Origin: Crystallibacter degradans
GTDB lineage: Bacteria; Actinomycetota; Actinomycetes; Actinomycetales; Micrococcaceae
DNA: 39,796 bases
Assembly: GCF_012952295.1 (NCBI RefSeq)
Contig: NZ_JABBCH010000024.1
Coordinates: 1 to 39,796 of the forward strand
Direction of reading: 5' to 3'
Under the pieces are notes generated by a model. It had not been told where the DNA came from. It saw nothing but the letters and a program-made list of their open reading frames with translations, and searched no databases. The number at the start of each line of letters is the position of its first letter. Within the stretch, counting starts at the first letter, position 1. Of this stretch, positions 1 to 8,206 are shown in pieces. Position numbers and translations under genes: made by a program.

Positions 1-130
1 GGCCGCCTGGCCCACGGACGAAGAACCCGATTTTTCCCTTAAGGAAGAACTTGGAATTGATAGCGGTTGCATGATCGAGGAAACTCCCGAATATCGGGGA
101 TGTTGCAACGATCGCTAGAACTCGCCCCTG

Positions 131-1066
131 TTGCCGGTCGGCATGTTTAAGCGTCCCGACGCCCATGTGCTACTCACCTGCTCCCTGGCCGATGTTGAGA
201 CCGAGACCAGCTCCAGCGGAACCCGCGGTGTCCCATCCGTCGCCCGCCGCAACAGCGAGACAGTGACGCGGTCGCTGGTTGGTCTGATCGGGACCTACCG
301 TGAGTTCTTCAGCCTGTCCGGGGGCGCGGGACTTTTCTTGAACCCGTCGGACTCGGAAGCCTCGGAGATGGGTCTGCTCAAGGACTTCAACATACTGAAC
401 AGCGTCTTCGACCACCACGTATACCTCGTTGCCGACCAGGCATTCGACGTCAGGGAGGCCCTGGAGCACCTGCGCCGGTGGAGGGGCCACATGACCCGGC
501 ACATCGTCTGTCCGCCGTTCCTCATCGAGCGGCTCCTCCGGTTCCTCGAGCAGGAGAAGATCAATGTGCGCTTGGACCCGTACAGCATGATTATCACGCT
601 CGGCGGTTGGAAGCGGCACACGGCCGAGGCTATCCCTGCCGAAGGCTTTCGGGAGCGGTGCCACGACCTGCTCGGCGTGCGCCCCGGGAACGTGCGCGAC
701 ATGTACGGGATGATCGAGTCGAACATGCTCGCTGTCGAATGCCACCTGCATCGCAAGCACGTCCCGCCGTGGTGCTACATCTCCATCCGGGACCCTGGCC
801 AGATCGGCAAAGAGCTCGCTCCGGGGGGCACCGGCATCATCGCCGTACTGGATTCCCTCAACACCAGCTACCCCGGTTTCCTCCTCACCGATGATATGGG
901 CGACGTCGAGACCGGCACCTGCGGGTGCGGGAGGACCGGCCAGGTCATCAACTTCCGCCGTCGGGGTCAGGGCGGCGGGCTTGGTCACTGCCCCGTCAGT
1001 ATCGAGCGCTACCTCGGCACGGGCACCACCGCCAACGATGAGGCGGCGGCCCTCGTGAAGGCCTGA
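131..1066 (+). CDS. LuxE-type acyl-protein synthetase, probably 5'-truncated
   Basis: LuxE-family enzymes activate a fatty acid with ATP and carry it as an acyl-enzyme for a LuxC-type reductase. The 311-residue frame shows family landmarks in order: LPVGMFKR at the start, the SSSGTRGVPS adenylate loop near residue 27, TLGGWKR, MYGMIESN, KHVPPW, and SYPGFLLTDDMG near the end. LuxE proteins are about 360-370 residues, so roughly 60 N-terminal residues are missing. The same frame is open upstream from base 2 and encodes PEYRGCCNDR, which resembles the YRNYC region of luminous-bacterial LuxE, but a TAG at 116-118 interrupts it. The TTG start at 131 has no ribosome binding site; ATG 143 is the only other nearby start. 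I infer a disrupted gene. Alternatively the upstream frame is the end of another protein. No LuxC partner is visible. Confidence 0.6.
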   Translation: MPVGMFKRPDAHVLLTCSLADVETETSSSGTRGVPSVARRNSETVTRSLVGLIGTYREFFSLSGGAGLFLNPSDSEASEMGLLKDFNILNSVFDHHVYLVADQAFDVREALEHLRRWRGHMTRHIVCPPFLIERLLRFLEQEKINVRLDPYSMIITLGGWKRHTAEAIPAEGFRERCHDLLGVRPGNVRDMYGMIESNMLAVECHLHRKHVPPWCYISIRDPGQIGKELAPGGTGIIAVLDSLNTSYPGFLLTDDMGDVETGTCGCGRTGQVINFRRRGQGGGLGHCPVSIERYLGTGTTANDEAAALVKA

Positions 1067-1069
1067 GTT

Positions 1070-1341
1070 CGCGGCGCCGCCAAGCACGAACGCGTCATAG
1101 TCCGAATCCCCGATGAGCCCGAACGGCAGCGCCTGGGCCCCTTCGGCGGGCAGGATATGCCGGAAACACCGCCGCGTTCTAGGGCCCCAGGGAGGTCAAT
1201 ATTCTGTTCCATGATGGGGACAAGCCTGTCGGTCATGCTTCTCACTTTGTCCAGAACATCGTAGTTTCGGCGCCGCCCCACCACGGGGGACGGCAGGACG
1301 GCGCCGGAATCCAACACTATTTTCCGGGGGAGGGGCCGCAC
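1070..1341 (-). pseudogene. Frameshifted remnant of an unrecognised protein
   Basis: The stretch between the LuxE-like gene and the tRNA terminator has protein-like reading on the minus strand that switches frame. From about 1341 down to 1165 it reads RKIVLDSGAVLPSPVV and DVLDKVRSMTDRLVP. From about 1165 down to 1075 a second frame reads LPAEGAQALPFGLIGDSD and YDAFVLGGA. One extra base in the three-base A run at 1164-1166 would join them as GGVFRHILPAEG. Both halves have GC-rich third positions, as genes here do. I do not recognise the family. The right-hand end is uncertain because the first frame stays open to about 1395. The remnant runs directly into the end of the LuxE-like gene, so both may be leftovers of one decayed locus. 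Confidence 0.3.
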
Positions 1342-1466
1342 TGCAGGGCGCGCGTCTTGAGCAAATCTTGAGTTAAGACTTCGCAGCCTTCATCCTCAGG
1401 CTTTCCGCAGCTGTCGTATGTCCGCAGCCGCCTGGGTGAAAATCAGTCCCGCTCGGGGACGGGCAA

Positions 1467-1503
1467 CAAAAAACCCCGGAAACCGTTAAGTTTCCGGGGT
1501 TTT
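1467..1503 (-). terminator. Rho-independent terminator of tRNA-Leu
   Basis: A perfect 14-bp inverted repeat (AAAACCCCGGAAAC at 1470-1483 with its complement at 1490-1503) has a 6-base loop. Read on the minus strand it lies just after the tRNA and ends in a run of six T. It is the clearest intrinsic terminator in the window. Confidence 0.9.
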
Positions 1504-1508
1504 CCCTG

Positions 1509-1592
1509 TGCGCGGAGGGGGACTTGAACCCCCACCCTCAATAAGAGGACTAGCACCTCAAGCTAGCGCGTCTGCCATTCCGCCACCCGCGC
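1509..1592 (-). tRNA. tRNA-Leu(GAG)
   Basis: The minus strand folds as a class II tRNA of 84 nt. The 7-bp acceptor stem is GCGCGGG with UCCGCGC, the discriminator base is A, and 3' CCA is not encoded. The D-arm carries GGCGGAAUGGCAGACGCG, the anticodon stem CUAGC/GCUAG encloses UUGAGGU (anticodon GAG), there is a long variable arm, and the T-arm is GGGGG-UUCAAGU-CCCCC. The long variable arm, discriminator A and GAG anticodon identify leucine. A strong terminator follows six bases downstream. Confidence 0.96.
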
Positions 1593-1787
1593 AGGTGGTA
1601 TTTTCGTTCAGTTTCGGCGAACCGATTCCTTCGAAAGCAGCGAGAAAAACTCTAACACGTTTTGGCCGAAGTGTTGAATCGGGGACTTTCATACCCCCGT
1701 TCCGGCGGGTTTCTATGGCAAGGGGCTGCCACCACTGATGCAGATCGATAGGCTGGAGCCAATCATCCCGTCAGCAAGGAGCCTGAA

Positions 1788-3092
1788 ATGCCTGCCCTCC
1801 TCCCGCAAGATGAAGTCGTCCGTATTTGCCAGGAACTGATCCGGATCGACACCTCGAATTTTGGTGACAATGCGGGTCCGGGGGAGCGGGCAGCCGCAGA
1901 GTACACGGCCGGCTTGCTGGAGGAAGTGGGTCTGTCCACGGAGATTTTCGAGTCATCTCCGGGACGTGCTTCAGTCGTCACCCGCATGGCGGGGGAAGAT
2001 CCTTCCGCGGACGCACTGGTAGTCCATGGACATCTGGATGTTGTGCCGGCGCAGAAAGAAGACTGGCAGGTCGACCCGTTCAGCGGCGAGGAAAAGGACG
2101 GTCTCATCTGGGGCCGTGGAGCGGTGGACATGAAGGACATGGATGCCATGATCCTGTCCGTGGCCCGCGATATGGCCCGAACCGGAACCAAGCCGAAGCG
2201 CGATATCGTATTCGCTTTCTTCGCCGACGAGGAGGCCGGCGGAAAATACGGGGCCCGCTGGGCGGTCGATAACCGACCCGAACTTTTCGACGGCGCCACG
2301 GAAGCGATTTCGGAAGTCGGTGGCTTCTCTGCCAACATCGGCGGGCAACGTGCCTACCTTCTGCAGACTGCTGAGAAAGGTATCGCATGGCTGCGCTTGG
2401 CCGTCAGCGGCCGGGCTGGCCACGGCTCGCAGATCAACACGGACAACGCGGTGACCACGTTGGCAAGCGCCGTGGGACGGATCGGCGCCCACCAGTGGCC
2501 CATCGAGCTTACGGACACGAGCCGCCGTTTTCTGGACGGCGTAACGGAACTCACCGGCGTCGAATTCGATCCGGACAATCCGGACATTCTGCTCAAGGAA
2601 CTGGGCACAGTGGCACGTTTCGTCGGCGCCACGCTTCAAAACACTTCCAATCCGACCGTGCTGAAGGCCGGGTACAAGGAAAACGTCATACCTGGCCTGG
2701 CCGAAGCTCGGATCGACGCGCGGACTCTGCCCGGCCAGGACGAACTGGTGCTGGCCAAGATCCAGGAGCTGGCAGGGGAGGACGTGGACATCTCCTACAT
2801 CCACCAGGACTCGGCGCTCGAAGTTCCGTTCGCCGGAAACCTCGTGGACGCAATGGTGGATTCGCTCAGGCACGAGGATCCGGACGCAGTGGTTCTGCCC
2901 TACACGCTTTCCGGGGGAACGGACAACAAGTCGCTGGCTCGGCTCGGGATCACCGGATACGGGTTCGCGCCCCTGCAACTGCCCGATGATCTGGACTTCA
3001 CGGGTATGTTCCACGGCGTGGACGAACGCGTTCCCGTGGACTCTCTGAAGTTCGGCACGCGCGTGCTGCACCGGCTGCTGACCACTTACTAG
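1788..3092 (+). CDS. M20 family metallopeptidase (ArgE/DapE/ACY1-like)
   Basis: A two-zinc exopeptidase/deacylase-type enzyme of 434 residues, the normal family length. Metal and catalytic positions are visible: GHLDVVP gives His82 and Asp84, GRGAVDMKD gives the bridging Asp114, FADEEAGG gives catalytic Glu148 and ligand Glu149, and SEVGG gives Glu176. The lid/dimerisation domain (about 190-320) begins near SGRAGHGS with His212, and MFHGVDERVPV near the C terminus supplies the last conserved His. No signal peptide is seen, so it is probably cytoplasmic. AAGGAG lies just upstream of the ATG. It is followed 14 bp later by an acyl-CoA dehydrogenase-like gene, so the two are probably co-transcribed. 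The substrate (dipeptide, N-acyl amino acid or succinyl-diaminopimelate) cannot be told from sequence; Mycobacterium and Arthrobacter annotations usually say 'M20/M25/M40 family hydrolase'. Confidence 0.92.
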   Translation: MPALLPQDEVVRICQELIRIDTSNFGDNAGPGERAAAEYTAGLLEEVGLSTEIFESSPGRASVVTRMAGEDPSADALVVHGHLDVVPAQKEDWQVDPFSGEEKDGLIWGRGAVDMKDMDAMILSVARDMARTGTKPKRDIVFAFFADEEAGGKYGARWAVDNRPELFDGATEAISEVGGFSANIGGQRAYLLQTAEKGIAWLRLAVSGRAGHGSQINTDNAVTTLASAVGRIGAHQWPIELTDTSRRFLDGVTELTGVEFDPDNPDILLKELGTVARFVGATLQNTSNPTVLKAGYKENVIPGLAEARIDARTLPGQDELVLAKIQELAGEDVDISYIHQDSALEVPFAGNLVDAMVDSLRHEDPDAVVLPYTLSGGTDNKSLARLGITGYGFAPLQLPDDLDFTGMFHGVDERVPVDSLKFGTRVLHRLLTTY

Positions 3093-3106
3093 CGCGGGAC
3101 GGATCG

Positions 3107-4264
3107 ATGACCAAGACAGTTGAAGACCTGCTGCCGGAGGCGATGCTCGCCACGTTCCGCTCCCGGGCGGCCGGTTATGACGAGGCGAATTCCTTCTGCC
3201 ACGAGGACTTCGCTGATCTTCAGGCCGCGGACTATTTGAAAATGCTTGTGCCGGAGACCGATGGCGGGCTCGGGTACGGCCTGCGGCAGGCCTCCCTGGC
3301 CCAGCTCCGGCTGGCCAGTGCCGCCCCGGCCACAGCATTGGCTGTCAACATGCACTTGGTCTGGACCGGCGTCGCCCAGGTGATGCAGGCCCGCGGGGAC
3401 CGGAGCCTGGACTTCGTGCTCGAAGAAGCAAGCCGGGGTGAGATTTTCGGGTTCGGCGTATCCGAAGCCGGAAACGATCACGTGCTGTTTGACTCCACCA
3501 CGGTCGCCACGCCACAGGGCGACGGCGGGTATTCCTTCACGGGAACCAAGGTTTTCACCAGCCTCTCGCCCGTATGGACGAAACTGGGAACTTTCGGGCG
3601 AGACGACGACGGCGACGAGCCACAGCTGGTTTGGGCCTTCATCGACAGGGAAGCTCCCGGCTTCCGCATCAAGGACGACTGGAACACGCTGGGCATGCGG
3701 GCCAGCCAATCGAATACGACAGTGCTGGAAGGGGTGTGCGCCCGGCCGGAACGGGTCTTCCGGAAGCTCCCGGTGGGGCCGAATCCGGACCTGCTGATCT
3801 TTGGCATCTTCAGCTGCTTCGAGATCCTGCTGGCCTCGGTCTATGCCGGCATCGGGTCACGGGCGGTGGAGCTGGCCGTGGAGAACGTAGGCCGGCGGAC
3901 GTCCCTGAAGACCGGCAGGAGCTATGCGCAGGATCCGGACATCCGCTGGCGTGTCGCCGATGCTGCGATCGAAATGGACGGGCTCTATCCGCAGCTGGAA
4001 AGTATCGCCCGGGACGTCGACACTCTCATCGACCACGGGACGATGTGGTTTCCCAAGCTTGCGTCAGTCAAGGTCAGGGCGACGGAAACAGCGAAGCGCG
4101 TAGTCGAGCACGCCGTAAGGGTCTCCGGCGGCGGCGGGTACTTCCGCGGCAGCGAGCTGGAGCGTCTGTACCGGGATGTGCTGGCCGGGCTCTACCATCC
4201 CTCAGACGACGAATCAGCGCACGGCACGGTGGCTAACGCCTGGCTTGGCCCCATCGAGGACTAA
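3107..4264 (+). CDS. Acyl-CoA dehydrogenase family protein
   Basis: A flavoprotein of the acyl-CoA dehydrogenase superfamily, 385 residues. The N-terminal helical domain covers about 1-115, the beta domain about 115-225 (with FGFGVSEAGNDH and GTKVFTSLSPVWTKLG), and the C-terminal helical bundle about 225-385, ending with VSGGGGYFRGSELERLYRDV and YHPSDDESAHG, the usual C-terminal signature. It is closer in feel to the branch of flavin-dependent monooxygenase/dehydrogenase-like members that act outside beta-oxidation, because I cannot place the normal catalytic Glu with confidence; that is inference. It starts 14 bp after the M20 gene and probably shares its transcript. Substrate unknown. Confidence 0.88.
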   Translation: MTKTVEDLLPEAMLATFRSRAAGYDEANSFCHEDFADLQAADYLKMLVPETDGGLGYGLRQASLAQLRLASAAPATALAVNMHLVWTGVAQVMQARGDRSLDFVLEEASRGEIFGFGVSEAGNDHVLFDSTTVATPQGDGGYSFTGTKVFTSLSPVWTKLGTFGRDDDGDEPQLVWAFIDREAPGFRIKDDWNTLGMRASQSNTTVLEGVCARPERVFRKLPVGPNPDLLIFGIFSCFEILLASVYAGIGSRAVELAVENVGRRTSLKTGRSYAQDPDIRWRVADAAIEMDGLYPQLESIARDVDTLIDHGTMWFPKLASVKVRATETAKRVVEHAVRVSGGGGYFRGSELERLYRDVLAGLYHPSDDESAHGTVANAWLGPIED

Positions 4265-4314
4265 GCCCCGTCACCAGCCTTCCCATAGGCAGGGAGGGAC
4301 CCCGGGGGAGCAGG

Positions 4315-4548
4315 TCAGACAGTGGCCTCTACGCGGAGGACTTTCCGGCGCATCCAGTACTTGCGGCTGCCGCCCATGTAGAAGCGGGTCCGGATCAGGT
4401 CCCACTTGCCGTATTCGGCATGCTCAGCCAGCGCCCGGCGGGCCTCCTTGACAGATTCGCCCTTATTGACCGTCAGGACAAGATATTCATACTGGCGGAG
4501 GTGATCGCGTTCGCGCTGGATAGAGCCGGTGCTAATTTGTTCTCTCAT
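4315..4548 (-). CDS. DUF5703 family protein
   Basis: A conserved small actinobacterial protein of 77 residues with no known function. Its RQYEYLVLTVNKGESVKEAR, HAEYGKWDLIRTRFYMGG and WMRRKVLRV stretches match the DUF5703 pattern I recall from Arthrobacter. I chose the ATG at 4548 because GGAGGG lies four bases upstream; a GTG at 4581 would add eleven residues but run into the divergent neighbour's 5' region. It is basic, has no membrane segment, and is transcribed divergently from the small acidic protein at 4601. Confidence 0.82.
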   Translation of the reverse strand: MREQISTGSIQRERDHLRQYEYLVLTVNKGESVKEARRALAEHAEYGKWDLIRTRFYMGGSRKYWMRRKVLRVEATV

Positions 4549-4600
4549 TGGCCCTCCAATCTCTTCACTTATTCTTCCCACAACAGCTAACGTCTACTAC

Positions 4601-4888
4601 ATGGCAATTGATCCGCGTGTCGCACTCCAGTCGTTTACAGCTGCCCTTGAGGAACATCTTGCCGCATCCGCCAGCCGGCGCGGTGAAGATGATCCTGCGG
4701 TGGAGGCCGCGTTCTCCTCCATAATGGAAACCTTCGAAGCCTATGAAGACGCACTTTACGACGCGTACGGTGAAGTTACGCCGCTCGTCATTTACGACGA
4801 GTCCGAAGACGAGGACGACGACGGCGATGACGACTATGAAGAGGTCGCTGACCCCTTCGACGACGATCTGGAAATTGAGGAGAAGTAG
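4601..4888 (+). CDS. Small acidic conserved protein, function unknown
   Basis: A 95-residue protein beginning MAIDPRVALQSF. The first 60 residues look helical (RVALQSFTAALEEHLAASAS and EAAFSSIMETFEAYEDALYD). The last 35 residues are an acidic, probably disordered tail (DESEDEDDDGDDDYEEVADP). The frame stays open upstream to 4529, but ATG 4601 is the better start because the extension reads over the divergent gene's start. Neither start has a good ribosome binding site. I do not recognise the family beyond it resembling short acidic proteins conserved in Micrococcaceae. Confidence 0.72.
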   Translation: MAIDPRVALQSFTAALEEHLAASASRRGEDDPAVEAAFSSIMETFEAYEDALYDAYGEVTPLVIYDESEDEDDDGDDDYEEVADPFDDDLEIEEK

Positions 4889-4919
4889 ACCCTCCCGCAG
4901 CTACGTTACGGTGTAGGCA

Positions 4920-5852
4920 CTACGGTACCGAGATATCGTCGAGCGCAGAAGCGATCTCGGGCGGAATGCTCTTCGGGGCAGCCTTGAGGATCTGTTCGAG
5001 CTGGCCGGGTGTCCGTGGACCGATCACGGCAGTGTCGATACCGGGCTGTTCCAGTGTCCAGCCAAGGGCCAGCTCAAGCGGCTGCACATCCAGGCCCCGG
5101 GCTGCGGTTGCCAGCGCCTCAGCGATCCTGGCGGGCCTTCCGGAAAGATAAGGCTCCACAAAGCCCGCCCTGTTTTCGGAGGCCCCCCGCGAGTCCGCCG
5201 GTGTGCCGTTCCGGTATTTTCCGGTCAGCACACCGCGGCCAAGGGGGGACCAGGCCATGACTCCGGTGCCCAAAGCCCGTGCCGCCGGGATAACTTCCCG
5301 TTCTGCCGTTCGCTGGAGCAACGAGTATTCGGACTGCACGGCCACCAGGGGGACGGCACTGAGCGACACGGCCCGGGCCAGTTGCCAGCCCGAGTAATTG
5401 GAGACGCCCACATAGCGTGCGCGGCCGGAAGAGACGGCGAACTCCAAGGCAGAAAGCGTTTCCTCCAGAGGCGCGTTGTCGTCCCAGACATGCGCCAGCC
5501 ATACGTCGAGATAGTCCGTGCCCAGACGCGCCAGGCTGGCGTCGAGAGAACGCAGCATTGCGCCCCGGGAGGTGTCCACTTCCCTTGCGCCGTCGCGGCG
5601 GACCATCCCCGCCTTGGAAACCACAGTGACTTCCTGCCGGGGGACCAGTTCACCCAGAAACGTACCGATGATCGCTTCGCTGCGGCCTTCGGCATAAGCA
5701 GCCGCCGTGTCGAGGAGGGTCCCTCCTGCATCCAGATAGGAGCGCAGCATCGTTGCCGCGCTCTCTTCGTCCGTCTCCTGGCCCCACGTCATGGTGCCTA
5801 ACGACAGGCGCGGTACTTTCAGCCCACTATGACCTAACCGATTCTGCTCCAT
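4920..5852 (-). CDS. Aldo/keto reductase
   Basis: An NADPH-dependent oxidoreductase of the aldo/keto reductase superfamily, 310 residues from the ATG at 5852, folding as a TIM barrel. The catalytic tetrad can be placed: Asp48 and Tyr53 in LLDTAAAYAEGRSE, Lys80 in VVSKAG, and His121 in DVWLAHVWDD. The C-terminal cofactor region is near TAVIGPRTPGQLEQ. The frame is open to 5930, but the start MEQNRLGHSGLKVPRLSLG is where homologues begin. It resembles the YajO/Tas-like or potassium-channel beta-subunit-like branch; the substrate is unknown. It is convergent with the acidic-protein gene and divergent from uppP. Confidence 0.92.
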   Translation of the reverse strand: MEQNRLGHSGLKVPRLSLGTMTWGQETDEESAATMLRSYLDAGGTLLDTAAAYAEGRSEAIIGTFLGELVPRQEVTVVSKAGMVRRDGAREVDTSRGAMLRSLDASLARLGTDYLDVWLAHVWDDNAPLEETLSALEFAVSSGRARYVGVSNYSGWQLARAVSLSAVPLVAVQSEYSLLQRTAEREVIPAARALGTGVMAWSPLGRGVLTGKYRNGTPADSRGASENRAGFVEPYLSGRPARIAEALATAARGLDVQPLELALGWTLEQPGIDTAVIGPRTPGQLEQILKAAPKSIPPEIASALDDISVP

Positions 5853-6005
5853 GGGCAAAAGCCTACGGCCTGCCCCGCCGCAGGCGGGAACTGACCCGCG
5901 GATGAGTCGCGCATGTGGTTCGCAGGTCATACCGTAGGAGGATCTTTGTCACGGCGACGGTGTCCGGTTCTGCCGCAGCGGTGGTCGTGCTTTAAGGTCT
6001 AAGTT

Positions 6006-6830
6006 GTGACTTGGCTAGAAGCGGCCTTTCTGGGACTCATCCAGGGCCTGACCGAATTCCTCCCGATTTCCTCCAGCGCACACCTGCGCGTTGCGGGTGA
6101 ACTCCTGCCCGGTGCCTCCGACCCCGGCGCCGCGTTTACCGCCATCACGCAGCTAGGCACGGAAACCGCAGTCCTGGTTTATTTCTGGAAAGACATCGTC
6201 CAGATCGTGAAGTCCTGGTTCGGCTCCCTGACTGGGAAGGTGCCGCGCAACGACCCGGATGCCCGGATGGGCTGGCTGATCATCATCGGTTCCGTCCCCA
6301 TCGGTGTGCTCGGACTGCTTTTCGAGGACCAGATCGAAGGGTCCTTCCGAAGCCTGTGGATCGTGGCGACCATGCTGATCGTCTTCGGGTTGTTCCTGGC
6401 CATCGCCGACACAATCGGCAAGCAGGTCCGGACTCTGGATAAGCTCAGTTATAAGCACGGCATCCTGTACGGTCTGGCCCAGGCGCTGGCGCTCATCCCG
6501 GGTGTCTCGCGTTCTGGCGGAACCATCACGGCCGGCCTCCTCATGGGCTACACACGTGAGGCGGCCGCCCGGTATGCGTTCCTGCTGGCGATTCCGGCGG
6601 TATTTGCCAGTGGGCTCTACCAGTTGGCCACCAGCTGGAACGAACCCGGACCGTATGGTGGGGGTGAAACCGCTCTGGCGACGCTGGTGGCCTTCGTGGT
6701 CGGTTTCGTCATCATCGGATGGTTCCTCAAGTACGTCTCGACCCGCAGCTACAAGCTCTTCGTCTGGTACCGGATAGCGCTTGGGTTGCTGCTGTACATC
6801 CTGCTTGGTATCGGCGTTATCAACGCTTAG
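6006..6830 (+). CDS. uppP: Undecaprenyl-diphosphatase UppP
   Basis: An integral membrane phosphatase that recycles undecaprenyl diphosphate to the monophosphate carrier for peptidoglycan synthesis, and confers bacitracin resistance when abundant. The 274-residue length and several hydrophobic segments fit the BacA/UppP family. Both signature regions are present: [18 protein letters not shown] at residues 10-27 (with the conserved Glu17) and [20 protein letters not shown] around residues 165-185. The start is GTG at 6006. mshC begins 62 bp downstream on the same strand. Confidence 0.96.
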   Translation: MTWLEAAFLGLIQGLTEFLPISSSAHLRVAGELLPGASDPGAAFTAITQLGTETAVLVYFWKDIVQIVKSWFGSLTGKVPRNDPDARMGWLIIIGSVPIGVLGLLFEDQIEGSFRSLWIVATMLIVFGLFLAIADTIGKQVRTLDKLSYKHGILYGLAQALALIPGVSRSGGTITAGLLMGYTREAAARYAFLLAIPAVFASGLYQLATSWNEPGPYGGGETALATLVAFVVGFVIIGWFLKYVSTRSYKLFVWYRIALGLLLYILLGIGVINA

Positions 6831-6892
6831 CAACGCCATAAGTACGACGGCGGTCCCCGCCGGACCGTGATTCTCACCGGAAGGAACAGCCA

Positions 6893-8155
6893 TTGTTTGG
6901 TTGGAATGCGCGCCCAGTGCCTCAGATCGCCGGAGGCCATAACACGCTGGCCCTCTTTGATACGGCCGCGGGGGAGATGGTCCAACTGGATCCCGCTCCC
7001 ACCGGTTCGTTGTATGTCTGCGGTATCACTCCTTACGACGCCACCCACATGGGCCATGCCGCCACCTATGTCAGTTTCGACCTGCTGAACCGCTACTGGC
7101 GCGATGCCGGCCGGGAAGTCCAGTACGTGCAGAACGTCACTGACATTGACGATCCGCTGCTCGAACGGGCGAAGGCCATGGGCGTGGACTGGGAAGCGCT
7201 GGCCAAGGACCAGACCGACCTCTTCCGCGAAGACATGGAGGCGCTCAATGTGCTGCCGCCGGACCATTACATCGGTGCGGTGGAGTCCATCGAATGGATC
7301 ATTCCGGCGATCGAGCAACTGATCACCGAGGGGCTGGCGTACCGGGTGCCCGGCACCGGCGGCGAACCGGACGGCGACGTCTACTTCGATTCCGTCGCGG
7401 CAGCCGGTGAGGGCTGGCACAACGGCATGACCTCGCGGCTGACCGAGGAGGAAATGCTGCCGCTCTTTGCCGAGCGCGGCGGCGATCCTGAGCGACCCGG
7501 TAAGCGGCATCCCTTGGACGCGCTGCTGTGGCGCGTGGCCCGCGAGGGCGAGCCGAAGTGGCCCGGAAGCTCACTGGGCGAAGGCAGGCCCGGATGGCAC
7601 ATCGAGTGTTCCATCATTGCCCGGAAGTTCCTGCCGGAAACCTTCGACATCCAAGGCGGCGGCTCCGACCTGAGCTTCCCGCACCACGAAATGAGTGCCG
7701 GGCATGCATATGCCTTGACCGGAACGGAACTGGCACGCCACTTCGTCCATGCCGGCATGGTGGGCCTGGACGGCGAAAAAATGAGCAAGTCCAAGGGCAA
7801 CTTGGTGCTCGTGTCGAAGCTTCGCTCGGAGGGCGTGGACCCGTCTGCCATCCGTACTGTGCTGCTGGGCCAGCATTACCGCAGCGACTGGTTCTGGACC
7901 GATGACTTGCTGCAGGCTGGAACCGAGCGGCTTGCGCGCTGGCGTGCCGCCGCAGGCAACTCGGATGAGGAATCAGCCGCCGCCCTGGCTGACAGGATAC
8001 GGGCGGCCTTGGCAGAGGACCTGGATGCACCTGCCGCGCTGGCCGCGGTGGACGCCTGGGCCGCGGCCTCGCCCGGCGGCAGTAGCCAGCGTGAAGACCC
8101 CGCCGGAAGCGCCGTCGCCAAGGTGCTCGACGCGTTGCTCGGCATCGTCCTTTAA
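6893..8155 (+). CDS. mshC: Cysteine:GlcN-Ins ligase MshC (mycothiol synthesis)
   Basis: MshC joins L-cysteine to 1-D-myo-inosityl-2-amino-2-deoxy-glucopyranoside using ATP, the step before acetylation in mycothiol synthesis. The 420-residue protein is a cysteinyl-tRNA synthetase relative: [20 protein letters not shown] holds the zinc ligand Cys43 and the HIGH-like motif at 51-55; GWHIECS and [11 protein letters not shown] supply further zinc ligands; EKMSKSKGN at about 295-303 is the KMSKS loop. It lacks the C-terminal tRNA-binding region of CysS and begins with the WNARPVP stretch typical of MshC, which separates the two. Start is TTG 6893 with AAGGAA eight bases upstream. A hairpin terminator follows. 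Presence of mycothiol is itself an actinobacterial marker. Confidence 0.96.
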   Translation: MFGWNARPVPQIAGGHNTLALFDTAAGEMVQLDPAPTGSLYVCGITPYDATHMGHAATYVSFDLLNRYWRDAGREVQYVQNVTDIDDPLLERAKAMGVDWEALAKDQTDLFREDMEALNVLPPDHYIGAVESIEWIIPAIEQLITEGLAYRVPGTGGEPDGDVYFDSVAAAGEGWHNGMTSRLTEEEMLPLFAERGGDPERPGKRHPLDALLWRVAREGEPKWPGSSLGEGRPGWHIECSIIARKFLPETFDIQGGGSDLSFPHHEMSAGHAYALTGTELARHFVHAGMVGLDGEKMSKSKGNLVLVSKLRSEGVDPSAIRTVLLGQHYRSDWFWTDDLLQAGTERLARWRAAAGNSDEESAAALADRIRAALAEDLDAPAALAAVDAWAAASPGGSSQREDPAGSAVAKVLDALLGIVL

Positions 8156-8173
8156 CGCTCACGGCTAAAGCCG

Positions 8174-8206
8174 GCCGGGCGGAGCCTTTTTTGGCTGCCG
8201 CCCGGC
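8174..8206. terminator. Bidirectional terminator between mshC and the PAC2 gene
   Basis: GCCGGGCGGAGCC at 8174-8186 pairs with GGCT-CCGCCCGGC at 8193-8206 (one bulged G), around a six-T loop. It sits between two convergent genes and touches the stop codon of the PAC2 gene, so it can serve both. Confidence 0.75.

Noticed and set aside
170-1087. 305-codon minus-strand frame
   Set aside because: Almost all of it is antisense to the LuxE-like gene. Only the sequence beyond 1070 looks coding and is treated as a separate remnant.
1350-1395. Near-inverted repeat GTCTTGA ... TTAAGAC
   Set aside because: Seven bases with one mismatch and a 12-base gap; too weak for a binding-site claim without a second example.
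1971-3338. 455-codon minus-strand frame
   Set aside because: It overlaps the M20 and acyl-CoA dehydrogenase genes, both of which show catalytic motifs in the plus frame.
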